Shown in pieces: positions 24,476 through 34,808 of a stretch of 64,000 nt of DNA. Below the pieces are notes generated by a model. That model ran no database searches and had not been told where the DNA came from. It saw only the letters and a list, made by a program, of their open reading frames with translations. A program made the position numbers and the translations under genes. The stretch is taken from assembly GCF_900102365.1 (NCBI RefSeq), contig NZ_FOIN01000003.1, forward strand, positions 1 through 64,000, given 5' to 3'. The DNA is from Thomasclavelia cocleata (lineage in GTDB: Bacteria > Bacillota_I > Bacilli_A > Erysipelotrichales > Coprobacillaceae). The stretch's first letter is position 1; each line of letters begins with the position of its first letter.

Positions 24476-25149
24476 CTTTGCCTTGACTCTACCCTGTTTT
24501 AAAACCTAAAAAACGGATTTAAAATCATTTTTTTATAAAATATCAATTATTTTTACTATCATAACTAATTTAATTTGAAATATATAAACTACATTTTTAT
24601 ATTAAATTCTTTAAAAGAAAAATTACCAAAAACTTCATAGAATAAAGTAATTGGACTTTTATAAATATATATATAATTTTAATTACTTCTTCTAAAAGGT
24701 ATTTATAAATGCCTTTCTTTTTAAAATCTGTATGTTCTAAATGAAATCTTTTCCATTTCATTGAAATCTAATAAATAGTGTATGAGCCTTATTATTTAAT
24801 ACAATTGAATTTCTTCATTTATTTAATATTATGAATTTGTCTATATATATCACATAAATTTTCTGTTTTCTAGATTCATTTAATTACTAGTTTACTTCTC
24901 AACAGCCTTTATTTAGATACAAAAATAAAAGCCCATTATCTTTAATCAGAAGTAACATCTGTTATAGATATTTCTATTTGATTTTCAAGTAGCCTTAAAT
25001 ATTTATAATCTTTAATACATAGTAACTTAATATTATTGTTATCTATGATTAAATTTTGATAAATAATTCAATAATATACTAATCTATTAAACAAAATTTT
25101 CTTATTTTAAAATACTTATAAAATATGTAGTACATTCCATAATATATAA
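24476..25149. other. Long AT-rich intergenic stretch, no gene supported
   Basis: About 670 nt without a credible gene. On the minus strand a 41-codon open stretch with no start near 25075-24950 (reading IKLLCIKDYKYLRLLENQIE) could be a protein relic but is too short to name. No structured RNA or repeat was recognised. Confidence 0.45.
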
Positions 25150-25171
25150 AACCCATCCTGATGGATGGGTT
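25150..25171 (-). terminator. Terminator of the large surface protein gene
   Basis: ACCCATCC / GGATGGGT with a short loop, followed on the minus strand by a T-rich stretch. Confidence 0.8.
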
Positions 25172-25198
25172 ATTTTAAATATTACTTATAATTATATG

Positions 25199-28100
25199 TT
25201 AATCTTCTTTTTTTCTTTTTAACACTAAAGCTAATCCAGAAATTATTGTTAATGAACCAAACAAAGCAACTGATGAATTATCACTAGTTTCAACACCTGA
25301 TTTTGTAGATTCTGCAAGTTTTACTTCAGGTGCGATTACAGGTGTAATTGCATCATCTTCAACCTTTGCTGTAGTAACAGCATCAGGCCAATTATCTTGG
25401 TTAACAATTACTCTTTCCCCAGTTTTAGCATTTACATACCAGCCTTGAGCAATTGAAGTTACAATATTTTTATAATTAACATTTGCAGGTGTACCTGCTT
25501 TAATTGTTGCTTTAAAAATAACTTCTCTAGTTTCTTCAGGTTCAATTGATACACTTGCTTTATTTGTATCAACAAATTCAAAATATTCAGCATTTACAAA
25601 AACATCTTCTAAATCAATATCTAAAGTAATATCACCAATATTTACCAATGTTACTTTATAATCAATAACTTGGCCAGTTCCTGCATAGAAACCATCTAAA
25701 CCTTTATCAGGATCAGTAATTCTTTCTTTAGTCATTGTATAACCAATTACAGGTTCTAAATAATGAACAATTTCTTCTGTATCAATTTCATTACCATATT
25801 TATTAGTTAATAAATCTTTTACTTTTAAATTTGCTTTATTTAAAACTGTATTACTCTCATGATCTTTATTATTGAAAGAGTCAATAACAGTAACTGGTAT
25901 TTCAAATATTAACTCACCATTAGCTTCAATCTTACCTTCATAACTCCCATTCCAAGCTTCATGTTGTGATTTTCCATTAATTAAATAATCATCATTAGCT
26001 TCTACTTGTTTAGGTAATACGTCAGATACTAAGATATCTCTAGCTATACTATAAGGATTTGTTACAACAAGAGTGTAAATAATCTCATCACCTTTACTAA
26101 TAAAACTTTGTGATTTAATATCACTTGTTTTAATAATTGTTGGATCACCAACTACAATTACTGGAGTATAAGCATTAGATTCAATGATTGCTTCATTCCA
26201 TTTTACTAAATTATCTTCACTATAACCAATACCATGATCTTTATCAACTATTTTCTTTTCATTACTTTCTGCATCTATATATGTTGTATTAGCAATAGAA
26301 GTTACTGTATTTAAATAACCCTTTTTCAATTCTTCAGGTGTACCAACATTAACTGTTGCTTTAAAAATTACATCCTTACTTTTACATGCTTTAACTTCTA
26401 CATTTATTTCATCGCCATCAACGAATGTGAAATATCCACTATTCTTAAATACATCTTTTAAATTAATATTTAAATCAAGATCACCTGTATTTTCAAGAGT
26501 TACTTTATAATCAATTACTTCACCAGCTCCAGCAATAAATCCTTTTAAATCATCTTTAGGTTCAGTAACTCTTTCTTTTTTCATTGTATAACTTATTTTA
26601 GGATCTAAATAATGAATAACCTCAGCGGTTTCTTTAGATTCACCATATTTATTATCCGTTAAATTCATAGTTTGTAAACTAGCTTTATTCTTAATTACAT
26701 TATTAACAGTATTTGTATTATCAAAATCCTTTGTAACACGAACAACAATTGTAAATATCCTTTTTGCAGGTTCTATAACTTTACCATTTTCATCTATAGT
26801 CGCTCCAGGTATAGTACCTTTCCATTCGCCATTCCAAGTTTCACCAGTTAAGGCACCATCCAAAGAATAGCTCCCTACAGGAATAGTACCTTTAGGTAAT
26901 TCATCTTTAACAATAATATTTCTTTCTTCTTTATAATTATTTGTTACAGTTAAATTATATGTAATAAAACCATCTTTTGTAACATGAGTTGGTGTACTAC
27001 TTGTCTTAGTAATTACTGGATCTTTTGGCTTATAATTAACTAAGCCATTTTCACCAAAACCTTTACCACTAATTGTTGTGGCACCCTTATCATTAATAGT
27101 GATTGTATAAACTGAATCATTTTGTTCATAACCATTAGGTACCTTAGTTTCTTTCATATAATAAGTTGCTGTTTTTCCAGCTTGAGGCATGCGTAAAGTA
27201 GATAACTCTACAATTCCATCATCTTTAGATGTTCCTGAACCTTTTACTTCCTTACAATCAGCATCTTCATATACAGTAAATTCAGCACCAGCAACAGGTT
27301 TACTTTCTTCATCTACTTTCATAAATGTTACGTTTTTACCATATTCTACTGTAATATGAGTTTTACCACCAACTATATTTGTAGCTACATCCGTTGCATT
27401 TCCAGTACCAGATAAAGGATCTGCTACTTTAATATCAGTTTTCATTATTACTATACTATCATCAAAAGTTGTTCCATTAATTTTATAACTAGCCCCATAT
27501 CCTAACAAAATTTGATCAGTAGTACCTTCAGGAGCAATATAACTATTTTCAAAATCATTTGAAATCTTACCATTTCTCAAAAATTCTTTATTAGTATCTT
27601 TAATTAATGGTACATTAACAGTATTATTCCCCCCTAAATTTGGTGTACCACCTGCATTTAGAGGTTTAATATCTACTGTATATCTAACTTTCATAGGTGC
27701 ATTAAAAAACCAAGATCCATTATTTGATGTATACTTTTGAGTTCCTTCAGTATTTATATATCCAACCTCTGGAGTATATGCAAATTCTTTTGACTTAAAA
27801 GTATAGCCGTTTTTTAATGCTTCATTATCAAACAAAGAATGTAAATTAGCAATATTTACCATTGTATTAGAATATCCTTCTAAACGAGAAGATTCAAAAT
27901 TCCAACCTTTATCATTTTCTTCACACTCACCAAAGAAAAATGGAACAGGAATATTAAACGATTCAGGTACTTTATTTATAAATGTATATTCATCTAAGTT
28001 ACGTCTTACTTGTTCATTCCATTCAAAAGCAAAATTATACGTATTATCCAATTTTATCTTAGTCTCATATCTTTTCTTAATTGGATTATTTTCAGTACCA

Positions 28101-28351
28101 TAAATAGTGCTATTTGATAGAGCTAAATTAATTTTACTATTATTTGTAAAGTGTACTTCTTTAGTAGTTATATCGTTAACAAACTTTTCATCTGCTTCTG
28201 ATATAGAAATTGAATTAGAATCCAAATCAACATCTTTCCCACCAAATTGTACTATATTAGCTGCAAAACTTGTTATACCTGCTATAGAAAATATAGTTGC
28301 TATAGCAAGACCAAAAATTAATAATCTTTTGAAACCTTTTACTTTTTTCAT
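25199..28351 (-). CDS. Large cell-surface protein with SpaA-type and repeated DUF11-like domains
   Basis: 1050 residues. A signal peptide (about 1-31, LLIFGLAIATIFSIAGITSFA) leads to an N-terminal backbone region (32-335), one SpaA/prealbumin-like domain (340-432: VTFMKVDEESKPVAGAEFTV...MKETKVPNGYEQ), then two tandem repeats of about 280 residues (443-730 and 736-1006). Each repeat has a DUF11-like part beginning P-x-I-x-K-T-S and a part with YTM-x-KER followed by VIDYKVTL. The end is a hydrophobic helix plus KRKKED. The expected LPXTG is replaced by GVETSDN (1019-1025). It is likely wall- or membrane-anchored, and may form isopeptide bonds. It has a solo transcription unit. Confidence 0.88.
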   Translation of the reverse strand: MKKVKGFKRLLIFGLAIATIFSIAGITSFAANIVQFGGKDVDLDSNSISISEADEKFVNDITTKEVHFTNNSKINLALSNSTIYGTENNPIKKRYETKIKLDNTYNFAFEWNEQVRRNLDEYTFINKVPESFNIPVPFFFGECEENDKGWNFESSRLEGYSNTMVNIANLHSLFDNEALKNGYTFKSKEFAYTPEVGYINTEGTQKYTSNNGSWFFNAPMKVRYTVDIKPLNAGGTPNLGGNNTVNVPLIKDTNKEFLRNGKISNDFENSYIAPEGTTDQILLGYGASYKINGTTFDDSIVIMKTDIKVADPLSGTGNATDVATNIVGGKTHITVEYGKNVTFMKVDEESKPVAGAEFTVYEDADCKEVKGSGTSKDDGIVELSTLRMPQAGKTATYYMKETKVPNGYEQNDSVYTITINDKGATTISGKGFGENGLVNYKPKDPVITKTSSTPTHVTKDGFITYNLTVTNNYKEERNIIVKDELPKGTIPVGSYSLDGALTGETWNGEWKGTIPGATIDENGKVIEPAKRIFTIVVRVTKDFDNTNTVNNVIKNKASLQTMNLTDNKYGESKETAEVIHYLDPKISYTMKKERVTEPKDDLKGFIAGAGEVIDYKVTLENTGDLDLNINLKDVFKNSGYFTFVDGDEINVEVKACKSKDVIFKATVNVGTPEELKKGYLNTVTSIANTTYIDAESNEKKIVDKDHGIGYSEDNLVKWNEAIIESNAYTPVIVVGDPTIIKTSDIKSQSFISKGDEIIYTLVVTNPYSIARDILVSDVLPKQVEANDDYLINGKSQHEAWNGSYEGKIEANGELIFEIPVTVIDSFNNKDHESNTVLNKANLKVKDLLTNKYGNEIDTEEIVHYLEPVIGYTMTKERITDPDKGLDGFYAGTGQVIDYKVTLVNIGDITLDIDLEDVFVNAEYFEFVDTNKASVSIEPEETREVIFKATIKAGTPANVNYKNIVTSIAQGWYVNAKTGERVIVNQDNWPDAVTTAKVEDDAITPVIAPEVKLAESTKSGVETSDNSSVALFGSLTIISGLALVLKRKKED

Positions 28352-28461
28352 TTTTTTCCAAATAAATACTAATCATATAACCTTTACTCATTATATTTTC
28401 GTAAATATTTTATTAATCCCCTTTCTTTTAAATTTTATTACTTGTTACTGGTTATGTAATA

Positions 28462-28521
28462 TGTGTCCGATTATTAAACGGTCACACAACCTCATTATAG
28501 CATTGAGCTTTTTCAAGTCAA
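28462..28521 (-). promoter_or_regulatory. Strong promoter and dyad upstream of the surface protein
   Basis: TTGACT (28516-28521), a 16-nt spacer and TATAAT (28494-28499) form a near-consensus sigma-A promoter on the minus strand. A dyad TGTGTGACCG...CGGACACA (28462-28488) begins at about +1, where a repressor would block transcription or where a hairpin would cap the mRNA. The 5' leader is about 135 nt long. The remaining 28522-28768 shows no gene. Confidence 0.6.
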
Positions 28522-28768
28522 ATGCTCAAAAAGATAATAAATATCAAAATATTTATATTTTTTAAAACATGACAAAAAATACTAAAAACGATTAAAACAT
28601 TGTTCAAAAAACCTTAAAAACAATGATTTAATCAAATAAATTTCATTTTAAATAATTTAACTTTTTGAATCTTTTAATCATTAATTTTTTTATATTCATC
28701 ACAACAATATCATAAATTTTAAAGGAAATCCTGTTTTGCGCTAAATCCGCTAATTTTGCACAAAAAAA

Positions 28769-28785
28769 GATAGCTTTAAGCTATC
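28769..28785 (-). terminator. Terminator of the phosphoesterase-dehydrogenase operon
   Basis: On the minus strand GATAGC / GCTATC with a 5-nt loop is followed by TTTTTTTG, directly after the stop. Confidence 0.75.
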
Positions 28786-30171
28786 CTATAGAGTACATAC
28801 GTTTCTTAACTTATTAGTTTTAAATCCCTCAATATTTAAACAAACCTCATCAATAACTCGATTACGGGTTTCGATTGGAGCCCAAGCTATATGTGGTGTC
28901 ATAATCAATTTAGTTGCATCTTTAATTGATAAAAGCGGATTATTATTGTTAAATGGTTCATGTTCAAAAACATCTAAACCAGCACCAGCAATACTATGAT
29001 TTTTTATAGCTTCTGCTAAATCATTTTCATTTACAATCTTACCTCTACCTACATTAATTAGATAGGCAGTAGATTTCATTTTTTCAAAAGAATCTTTATT
29101 AAATAGGTTTTCTGTTTGTTTATTCAGTGGTGCATGAATAGAAATAATATCGCTTGTTTTTAATAAAGTATCAAAATCAACTTGTTGATAATTCTGTTGA
29201 TTATTTTTTCCACTAGTTGAATAATATTGCACTTTACAATCAAAAGCACTTGCAATTGCTGCTACTTTACGTCCAATATCCCCCATACCAACAATTCCCC
29301 ATGTTTTATTTGCTAATTCATGAAAAGTATGTCCTAAATGTGTAAACATTGAACTTGAAGAATAGTTTCCTGAATCAATATAATCATGATAATAATGATT
29401 CTTGTTATAAAGATCTAAAAGTAATGCAAAAGTATGCTGAGCAACAGCATTAGTTGAATACCCTTTAACATTACATACAGTAATACCAGCTTTTTTACAA
29501 TATTCTAAATCAATATTATTTACTCCTGTGGCTGTCACACAAATTACTTTCAACTGTAATGCATCTTTTAATTCTTCTTCGCCTAAATAATGTTTATTAG
29601 TTATTACAACATTAGCATTTTGTATTCGACTTTTAATCTCATCTTTGTCTGTTTGATGATAAATTGTCACTGCGCCTAATTTTTCTAGCTTCATCAAATC
29701 AATATCATCCCCTAATGTCTCACTATCTAAAAAAACAATTTTAAAATCAGCTTGAAGAATTTCAATTACATCGCTTAAACTTTTACCAGCTAACATTTCC
29801 CCTAATATAATTGCTTCATTTAAATCTAAAATCTTTGATGGATTACAATTTCCTGTCATAATACTATCATTAATTTCAAAACTTAAATCTTTATTCAATA
29901 AAGTAAGTCCTAAAGCACGATTAGTTATCTCATCCAATCTATCAAGTTCCTCTAAAACACAATCAACAAACTTAGCATCTTTTTCCAAACAAGATTTAAC
30001 ACACAAAGAAAAATCATTAAATTTACTTACTTCTTCTCTAAAAATATCATTATATAACAATGGCAAAACAATATTATATAGTTCCATTGGAACTGAACCA
30101 TACCCTTTAGTAAAACAATATAATATTGCACTACCTAATTTTTCATCTTTCATTCCATCTACTAGCTTCAT
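28786..30171 (-). CDS. D-2-hydroxyacid dehydrogenase with an extra N-terminal helical domain
   Basis: 461 residues, while the family usually has about 320. Residues 143-461 are a complete D-isomer-specific 2-hydroxyacid dehydrogenase: GMGDIG (295-300) binds NAD(P)H, and Arg376 (NVGRG), Glu405 (FEHEP) and His427 (MTPHIA) match the conserved residues. Residues 1-140 are an added helical domain: LGSAILYCFTKGY, VPMELYNIVLPLLY, TNRALGLTLL. Its pattern resembles the middle component of three-component ABC (ABC-3C) systems, but that is a weak, by-eye match. It begins 9 nt after the metallophosphoesterase gene, so the two form an operon. Confidence 0.8.
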   Translation of the reverse strand: MKLVDGMKDEKLGSAILYCFTKGYGSVPMELYNIVLPLLYNDIFREEVSKFNDFSLCVKSCLEKDAKFVDCVLEELDRLDEITNRALGLTLLNKDLSFEINDSIMTGNCNPSKILDLNEAIILGEMLAGKSLSDVIEILQADFKIVFLDSETLGDDIDLMKLEKLGAVTIYHQTDKDEIKSRIQNANVVITNKHYLGEEELKDALQLKVICVTATGVNNIDLEYCKKAGITVCNVKGYSTNAVAQHTFALLLDLYNKNHYYHDYIDSGNYSSSSMFTHLGHTFHELANKTWGIVGMGDIGRKVAAIASAFDCKVQYYSTSGKNNQQNYQQVDFDTLLKTSDIISIHAPLNKQTENLFNKDSFEKMKSTAYLINVGRGKIVNENDLAEAIKNHSIAGAGLDVFEHEPFNNNNPLLSIKDATKLIMTPHIAWAPIETRNRVIDEVCLNIEGFKTNKLRNVCTL

Positions 30172-30180
30172 TTTCTTCTC

Positions 30181-31644
30181 CTAAAACATATTTACTATAA
30201 TTCTTTGCCGATCCTGTAAAGTCATATCGTCATATACAATAAAACAATATTTGAAACACTTATAACGATGACTATATTTTAAAACATTATAACTTAAATA
30301 ACGACTATCACTTTCTTTAGCTCCACTACCACAAGAAGAACCTGCCGCAATAACATACATCCCATCATGATTATTAAAAAATGGTAAATGTTTATGACCA
30401 TGTAAAACATATTGAATTTGATGCTTTCTAAGCCACCACACCAATTCTTGACTATCAACTAAAGCTTTAGAACTATCCATGATTTTACCTACAAATACCT
30501 TTTCACGCCATCTTTGCTTTAAAAACTCGTCACGAGTAATTCGAAAAAGATGATGGTGTAACATTGCTACTAGAGTATATTCTTGTAAGTTAGGAATATT
30601 TTCTAATTCTTCATCAATATCAGATAATTGCTTTTGTCCTACTTTACCACGAGCTAAATTACCTTCAACAGTTGAATCAATCTTAATTAGTATAATTTTT
30701 TCTTCTTCAAAAACTTTAATACTTTCATTTAGTAAAAAAGCAATAACTTTACTTTTCTGTCTTTTAAAAACATTAAAACCATTTACAATAACATCATGGT
30801 TACCTAATATAAACGAAACATCACCACTATATTTATTCTTTAATAATTTCATAAAGCCCGATGCTTCATACATATTTTTGCGATTTGGTGAATTCATCAA
30901 GTCACCAGTTATTAAAAATTTTAATTGGTAATATGAACGTAATTGTTTACAAGTTTCGTCCAAACTTTCTTCCAAAGCTAAACGTCCTTGGTTTTTCCTT
31001 TTACTTCCTAAATGCAAATCACTTAATTGAACAAAATAACTATCATAAGGACTAAGATATTTGCTTGAAAAAACTGTATCATGATTAATTTTAAACATAA
31101 CTTCTTGAATATCCTTAATTGTATATACTGGTACAAAAGAACAATCTTCACCCTTAAATATTAATAATCCTGGCCAACGATCAATTTGATACAAGGCACT
31201 GACAAAATGCTTAAAAGGACCATAAAAAGTTAAATCATCTTTTTCTAATAAGCTATGACAATTAATTATACTTACTTTATCATTACTAAAGTCTTTAATT
31301 ATTTGTTTTGATGTCAAATAAATATTAATTGATTCATTATAATCAAAACTGGATAATACTACAATTTGATATTTATCTCTTTCAATATTAATATAATCAA
31401 TTAATTCCTGAAGATGTCTTGGATCTATTCTTTCAGTAATCTGATCTATTCTTTTTGCCTTACTAATAGCCATAAATGTATCATAATCAATATTTTCAAT
31501 TGCATTTAAATTTATATTACGTTTACGCATCCATTCTTTAAACTGACACAGTCCATGATATCCATCAAGAATGCGATTAAAATAAGTTATGCTATCATCA
31601 AAAATCAAATTTAAATAACAATTGATTAAATCATACTCATTCAT
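30181..31644 (-). CDS. Calcineurin-like metallophosphoesterase with a novel N-terminal domain
   Basis: 487 residues. The catalytic core starts near 203 with all metallophosphoesterase motifs in order: DLHLG (209-213), GDL (247-249), GNHD (281-284), a HHH motif (MLHHHLF) and GHKH. The first 200 residues are a separate domain that I do not recognise (alpha/beta pattern, IVVLSSFDYNES, VSIINCHSLLE). Substrate is unknown: nucleotide, nucleic acid or phosphoprotein are all possible. It is the first gene of a two-gene operon with the extended dehydrogenase. A -10-like TATAAT lies just before the SD AAGGAGG. Confidence 0.85.
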   Translation of the reverse strand: MNEYDLINCYLNLIFDDSITYFNRILDGYHGLCQFKEWMRKRNINLNAIENIDYDTFMAISKAKRIDQITERIDPRHLQELIDYINIERDKYQIVVLSSFDYNESINIYLTSKQIIKDFSNDKVSIINCHSLLEKDDLTFYGPFKHFVSALYQIDRWPGLLIFKGEDCSFVPVYTIKDIQEVMFKINHDTVFSSKYLSPYDSYFVQLSDLHLGSKRKNQGRLALEESLDETCKQLRSYYQLKFLITGDLMNSPNRKNMYEASGFMKLLKNKYSGDVSFILGNHDVIVNGFNVFKRQKSKVIAFLLNESIKVFEEEKIILIKIDSTVEGNLARGKVGQKQLSDIDEELENIPNLQEYTLVAMLHHHLFRITRDEFLKQRWREKVFVGKIMDSSKALVDSQELVWWLRKHQIQYVLHGHKHLPFFNNHDGMYVIAAGSSCGSGAKESDSRYLSYNVLKYSHRYKCFKYCFIVYDDMTLQDRQRIIVNMF

Positions 31645-31681
31645 TTTATCGCCTCCTTATATATTATACCGCATCATGAGA

Positions 31682-31707
31682 AAAAGCCTATTAAAATATA
31701 GGCTTTT
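31682..31707 (-). terminator. Terminator after asnS
   Basis: AAAAGCCTA / TAGGCTTTT flanked by T's on the minus strand, immediately after the asnS stop. Confidence 0.8.
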
Positions 31708-31708
31708 G

Positions 31709-33094
31709 TTAGAACTTTAAGTTTCTTGGAGTTCTTGGGAAAGGTTCAACATCGCGAATATTTTGCATACCAGTTAAATACATTAAGAAACGATCAAATC
31801 CTAGACCAAATCCAGCATGTTTACATCCACCAAAACGACGTAGATCCATATACCACTGTAATCCTTCCTTGCTCATTTGTTTTTCATCCATAATTCTTTC
31901 TAGAACATCATATCTTTCTTCACGCTGACTACCACCAACTAATTCTCCAATTCCTGGAACCAATAAATCACAAGCAGCAACAGTCTTATTATCATCATTT
32001 AAACGCATATAAAAAGCCTTGATTTCTTTTGGATAATCAGTTAAAAATACTGGTCCTTTAACAACTTCTTCACAAATATAACGCTCATGCTCACTGTTTA
32101 AATCCATTCCCCATGATACTTTATTGTTAAATTTAACATCTGCTTTTTCTAAAATTTCAATTGCCTCAGTATATGTCATCCGTTTAAAATCACTATTTCT
32201 TACTTTAGTAATTCGATTAATACAATCTTTATCAATCATTGAAGCAAAAAATTCCATTTCTGCAGGGGCATTATTTAAAACATAATCAATACAGTATTTT
32301 ACCATATCTTCAATTAAATCCATATCATCTTCAAGATCAGCAAAAGCTATTTCTGGCTCAATCATCCAAAATTCACTAGCGTGTCTAGATGTATTAGAAT
32401 TTTCTGCTCTAAACGCTGGTCCAAATGTATATACATCTCTAAACGCCATCGCAAAAGCTTCTACGTGCAATTGACCTGTAACAGTTAAAAAAGCTTCTTT
32501 TTCAAAGAAATCATCTTCAAAATTTGTACCATCAATTGTTGTAGCTCTAAACATTTCTCCAGCACCCTCACCATCATTACCGGTAATGATTGGTGTATGA
32601 ACATATACAAATCCTTGTGATTGGAAAAATTCATGAATCGCCATTGATAAAACACTTCTTAATCTAAAAATTGCATAAAAAGTATTTGCTCTTGGTCTTA
32701 AATGAGGAATTTCTCGCATATATTCAAAAGAATGACGTTTCTTTTGTAATGGAAAATCTTCTTCACATCTTCCTTCAATTTCAATTTCAGTTGCTTCTAC
32801 TTCAAAAGGCTGTTTACCTTCAGGTGTTAACTTTAATTTACCAACTACCCTTATAGAGCTACCAGTTGATAATTTATCAACCTCTACATAATTTTCAATC
32901 CCCTGTTCAGTATAAACAACTTGTAAATTTTTAAAATATGTACCATCGTTTAATGCAATAAATCCCAATTTACCACTATTACGATTAGTACGGACCCATC
33001 CCTCAAGTTCAACATACTCATAACCTTCTAAATCCATCAGTTGGTTACTTAAAAACATTTCATATAGTTCTCTAACCGTTATAAATTCAAACAT
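31709..33094 (-). CDS. asnS: Asparaginyl-tRNA synthetase
   Basis: 461 residues, class IIb. The N-terminal OB-fold anticodon domain ([20 protein letters not shown], about 26-45) is followed by the catalytic core with motif 2 ([21 protein letters not shown]) in two parts and motif 3 [15 protein letters not shown] near the C-terminus. The NTSRHxSEFW signature separates AsnRS from AspRS. It charges tRNA-Asn directly, so the genome does not need the transamidation route for Asn. Monocistronic, 55 nt downstream of rex. Confidence 0.96.
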   Translation of the reverse strand: MFEFITVRELYEMFLSNQLMDLEGYEYVELEGWVRTNRNSGKLGFIALNDGTYFKNLQVVYTEQGIENYVEVDKLSTGSSIRVVGKLKLTPEGKQPFEVEATEIEIEGRCEEDFPLQKKRHSFEYMREIPHLRPRANTFYAIFRLRSVLSMAIHEFFQSQGFVYVHTPIITGNDGEGAGEMFRATTIDGTNFEDDFFEKEAFLTVTGQLHVEAFAMAFRDVYTFGPAFRAENSNTSRHASEFWMIEPEIAFADLEDDMDLIEDMVKYCIDYVLNNAPAEMEFFASMIDKDCINRITKVRNSDFKRMTYTEAIEILEKADVKFNNKVSWGMDLNSEHERYICEEVVKGPVFLTDYPKEIKAFYMRLNDDNKTVAACDLLVPGIGELVGGSQREERYDVLERIMDEKQMSKEGLQWYMDLRRFGGCKHAGFGLGFDRFLMYLTGMQNIRDVEPFPRTPRNLKF

Positions 33095-33149
33095 ATTAAT
33101 CCTCCTAGTTTTTCATATTATATACTTTATTTCCCCTACTATTCAAGTA

Positions 33150-33779
33150 TTATTGCTGATTTGAATCCATCTTAATTACTAATTCTTGAATTGCCACTAC
33201 AACATCGACTTGTTGAACTTCTACACCAGGTTTAACTGTAAAATGAGTATGAGTGAAATCAACAATTCCTTTTATCCCTAAATCCATTAATCGATCAACT
33301 GTTGATTGAACATTTTCAGAAATAGCTAAAATTGCAATCTTACAATCTTTAGGAAACGTTTTTTCTAAATCATCAATATTATATAATTTGACCCCAAAAC
33401 GTTCCCCTTCTTTATTTTTATCCTGGTCATATCCACATACGATCTTACCAACTGTATATTGCCAACGATTATACTTTAAAATAGCACTACCTAAATTCCC
33501 AATTCCAATTAAAATAATAGATTCATCTAAGCCTAGACCTAATACTTCACTTAATCCATCTATCAAGTGCTTAACATCATATCCTTTACCACGTTGCCCA
33601 AAGTTATCTGTTTTCGACAAATAAGTAAAATCTCGACGAATCGTTGTATCCTGGATATTAGTTAACTCAGATAATTCACTTGATAAACAATTTTCTTTAC
33701 CTTCGTGCTGCATCTTTCTTAATGCTTTTAAGTATATTGGATAACGAGACATTGTTGCATTAGAAATTTTCTTATCCAT
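33150..33779 (-). CDS. rex: Redox-sensing transcriptional repressor Rex
   Basis: A repressor of fermentative and anaerobic genes that leaves DNA when NADH rises. It has 209 residues. The N-terminal winged-helix carries SELTNIQDTTIRRDFTYL, and the Rossmann domain carries IGIGNLGSAILKY (about 92-104) with the NADH-binding pattern GxGxxG. It overlaps the tsaD stop by 8 nt and ends the t6A operon. It could control ackA and the hydrogenase of this window, but no clear Rex palindrome was seen at either promoter. Confidence 0.95.
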   Translation of the reverse strand: MDKKISNATMSRYPIYLKALRKMQHEGKENCLSSELSELTNIQDTTIRRDFTYLSKTDNFGQRGKGYDVKHLIDGLSEVLGLGLDESIILIGIGNLGSAILKYNRWQYTVGKIVCGYDQDKNKEGERFGVKLYNIDDLEKTFPKDCKIAILAISENVQSTVDRLMDLGIKGIVDFTHTHFTVKPGVEVQQVDVVVAIQELVIKMDSNQQ

Positions 33780-34806
33780 TTCTATTTACCTCACTAAAAG
33801 ACTCATTTTCGAGATCTATATTAGGTTTTATACCCAAAGACAAATCACTAAACATTTTCAAATCATACATCTCTTTAGCCGCTAAAGCAATCATCATTGC
33901 ATTATCAGTACAGCAGCTCATTGGTGGAAGCAAAAGTTCCACTTCATCTAATTTATTAACTGCTATTTCCATAGCTTTTCTTAATCCTCGATTAGCACTG
34001 ACTCCTCCAGCTAACATTACCTGTTTCACTCCATAAGCTTTAGCCCCACGAATCGTCTTATTAACTAAAATCTCAATTACAACATCTTGAAAAGAAGTCG
34101 CTAAATCATCTTTATTAATTATTTCACCACGTTGATTAGCTTTATGATTCAAATTAATCACTGCTGATTTTAAACCACTAAAACTAAAATTATAACTATC
34201 ATCATCTAAAGGAATAGGCAAATCATATATATGATTACCCATGCTTGCCATCTTATCAATTACTGGTCCTCCAGGATATGGTAAATTTAATACCCGACCA
34301 ACTTTATCATAAGCTTCTCCAACAGCATCATCCAAAGTAGTTCCTATAACTTCAAATTCAAAAGGAGCCTTTAATAAAACCAATTCACTATGACCACCAC
34401 TCACCACCAAACACAAACTTGGATAGATCATATCCTGCTCATAGTTATTAGCATATATATGCCCTGCAATGTGATGAACCCCTATCAATGGTTTATGATA
34501 AGCCATTGCAATTGTTTTAGCTGCCTGTAAACCAATATGTAATGAGCCAACTAATCCTGGTCCCTTAGTAACAGCTACAGCATCAATTTCATCAATCGAA
34601 ATTTTAGCCTGCTTCAAAGTTTCCTTTAATACCAAACTTACACACTCTACATGTTTTCTACTAGCAATTTCTGGAACGACCCCACCATATAAAGCATGAA
34701 CATCAATTTGTGAAGCTACTACACTTGATAAAAACTCTCGTTTATCTTTTAAAACAGCCATTGCCATTTCATCGCAGCTTGATTCAATCGCTAAAATCAA
34801 TGACAT
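33772..34806 (-). CDS. tsaD: tRNA N6-threonylcarbamoyltransferase catalytic subunit TsaD
   Basis: Transfers the threonylcarbamoyl group to A37 of tRNAs reading ANN codons. 344 residues of the Kae1/YgjD fold. ESSCDEMAMAV is the N-terminal nucleotide motif, HHIAGH (metal-binding His pair) lies near 113-118, VSGGHSELV near 134, and the C-terminal LAGGVSANRGLR and CCTDNAMMIA. It acts with TsaB and TsaE, which lie just upstream. It overlaps rex by 8 nt and begins 2 nt after the rimI stop. Confidence 0.96.
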   Translation of the reverse strand: MSLILAIESSCDEMAMAVLKDKREFLSSVVASQIDVHALYGGVVPEIASRKHVECVSLVLKETLKQAKISIDEIDAVAVTKGPGLVGSLHIGLQAAKTIAMAYHKPLIGVHHIAGHIYANNYEQDMIYPSLCLVVSGGHSELVLLKAPFEFEVIGTTLDDAVGEAYDKVGRVLNLPYPGGPVIDKMASMGNHIYDLPIPLDDDSYNFSFSGLKSAVINLNHKANQRGEIINKDDLATSFQDVVIEILVNKTIRGAKAYGVKQVMLAGGVSANRGLRKAMEIAVNKLDEVELLLPPMSCCTDNAMMIALAAKEMYDLKMFSDLSLGIKPNIDLENESFSEVNRNG

Positions 34807-34808
34807 CT

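Noticed and set aside
24950-25075. Short minus-strand open stretch (IKLLCIKDYKYLRLLENQIE) as a gene relic
   Set aside because: It has no start, is only about 40 codons, and cannot be assigned to a family by eye.
28107-28565. 152-codon plus-strand frame
   Set aside because: It is antisense to the surface protein start and its promoter; composition is AT-driven with no SD.
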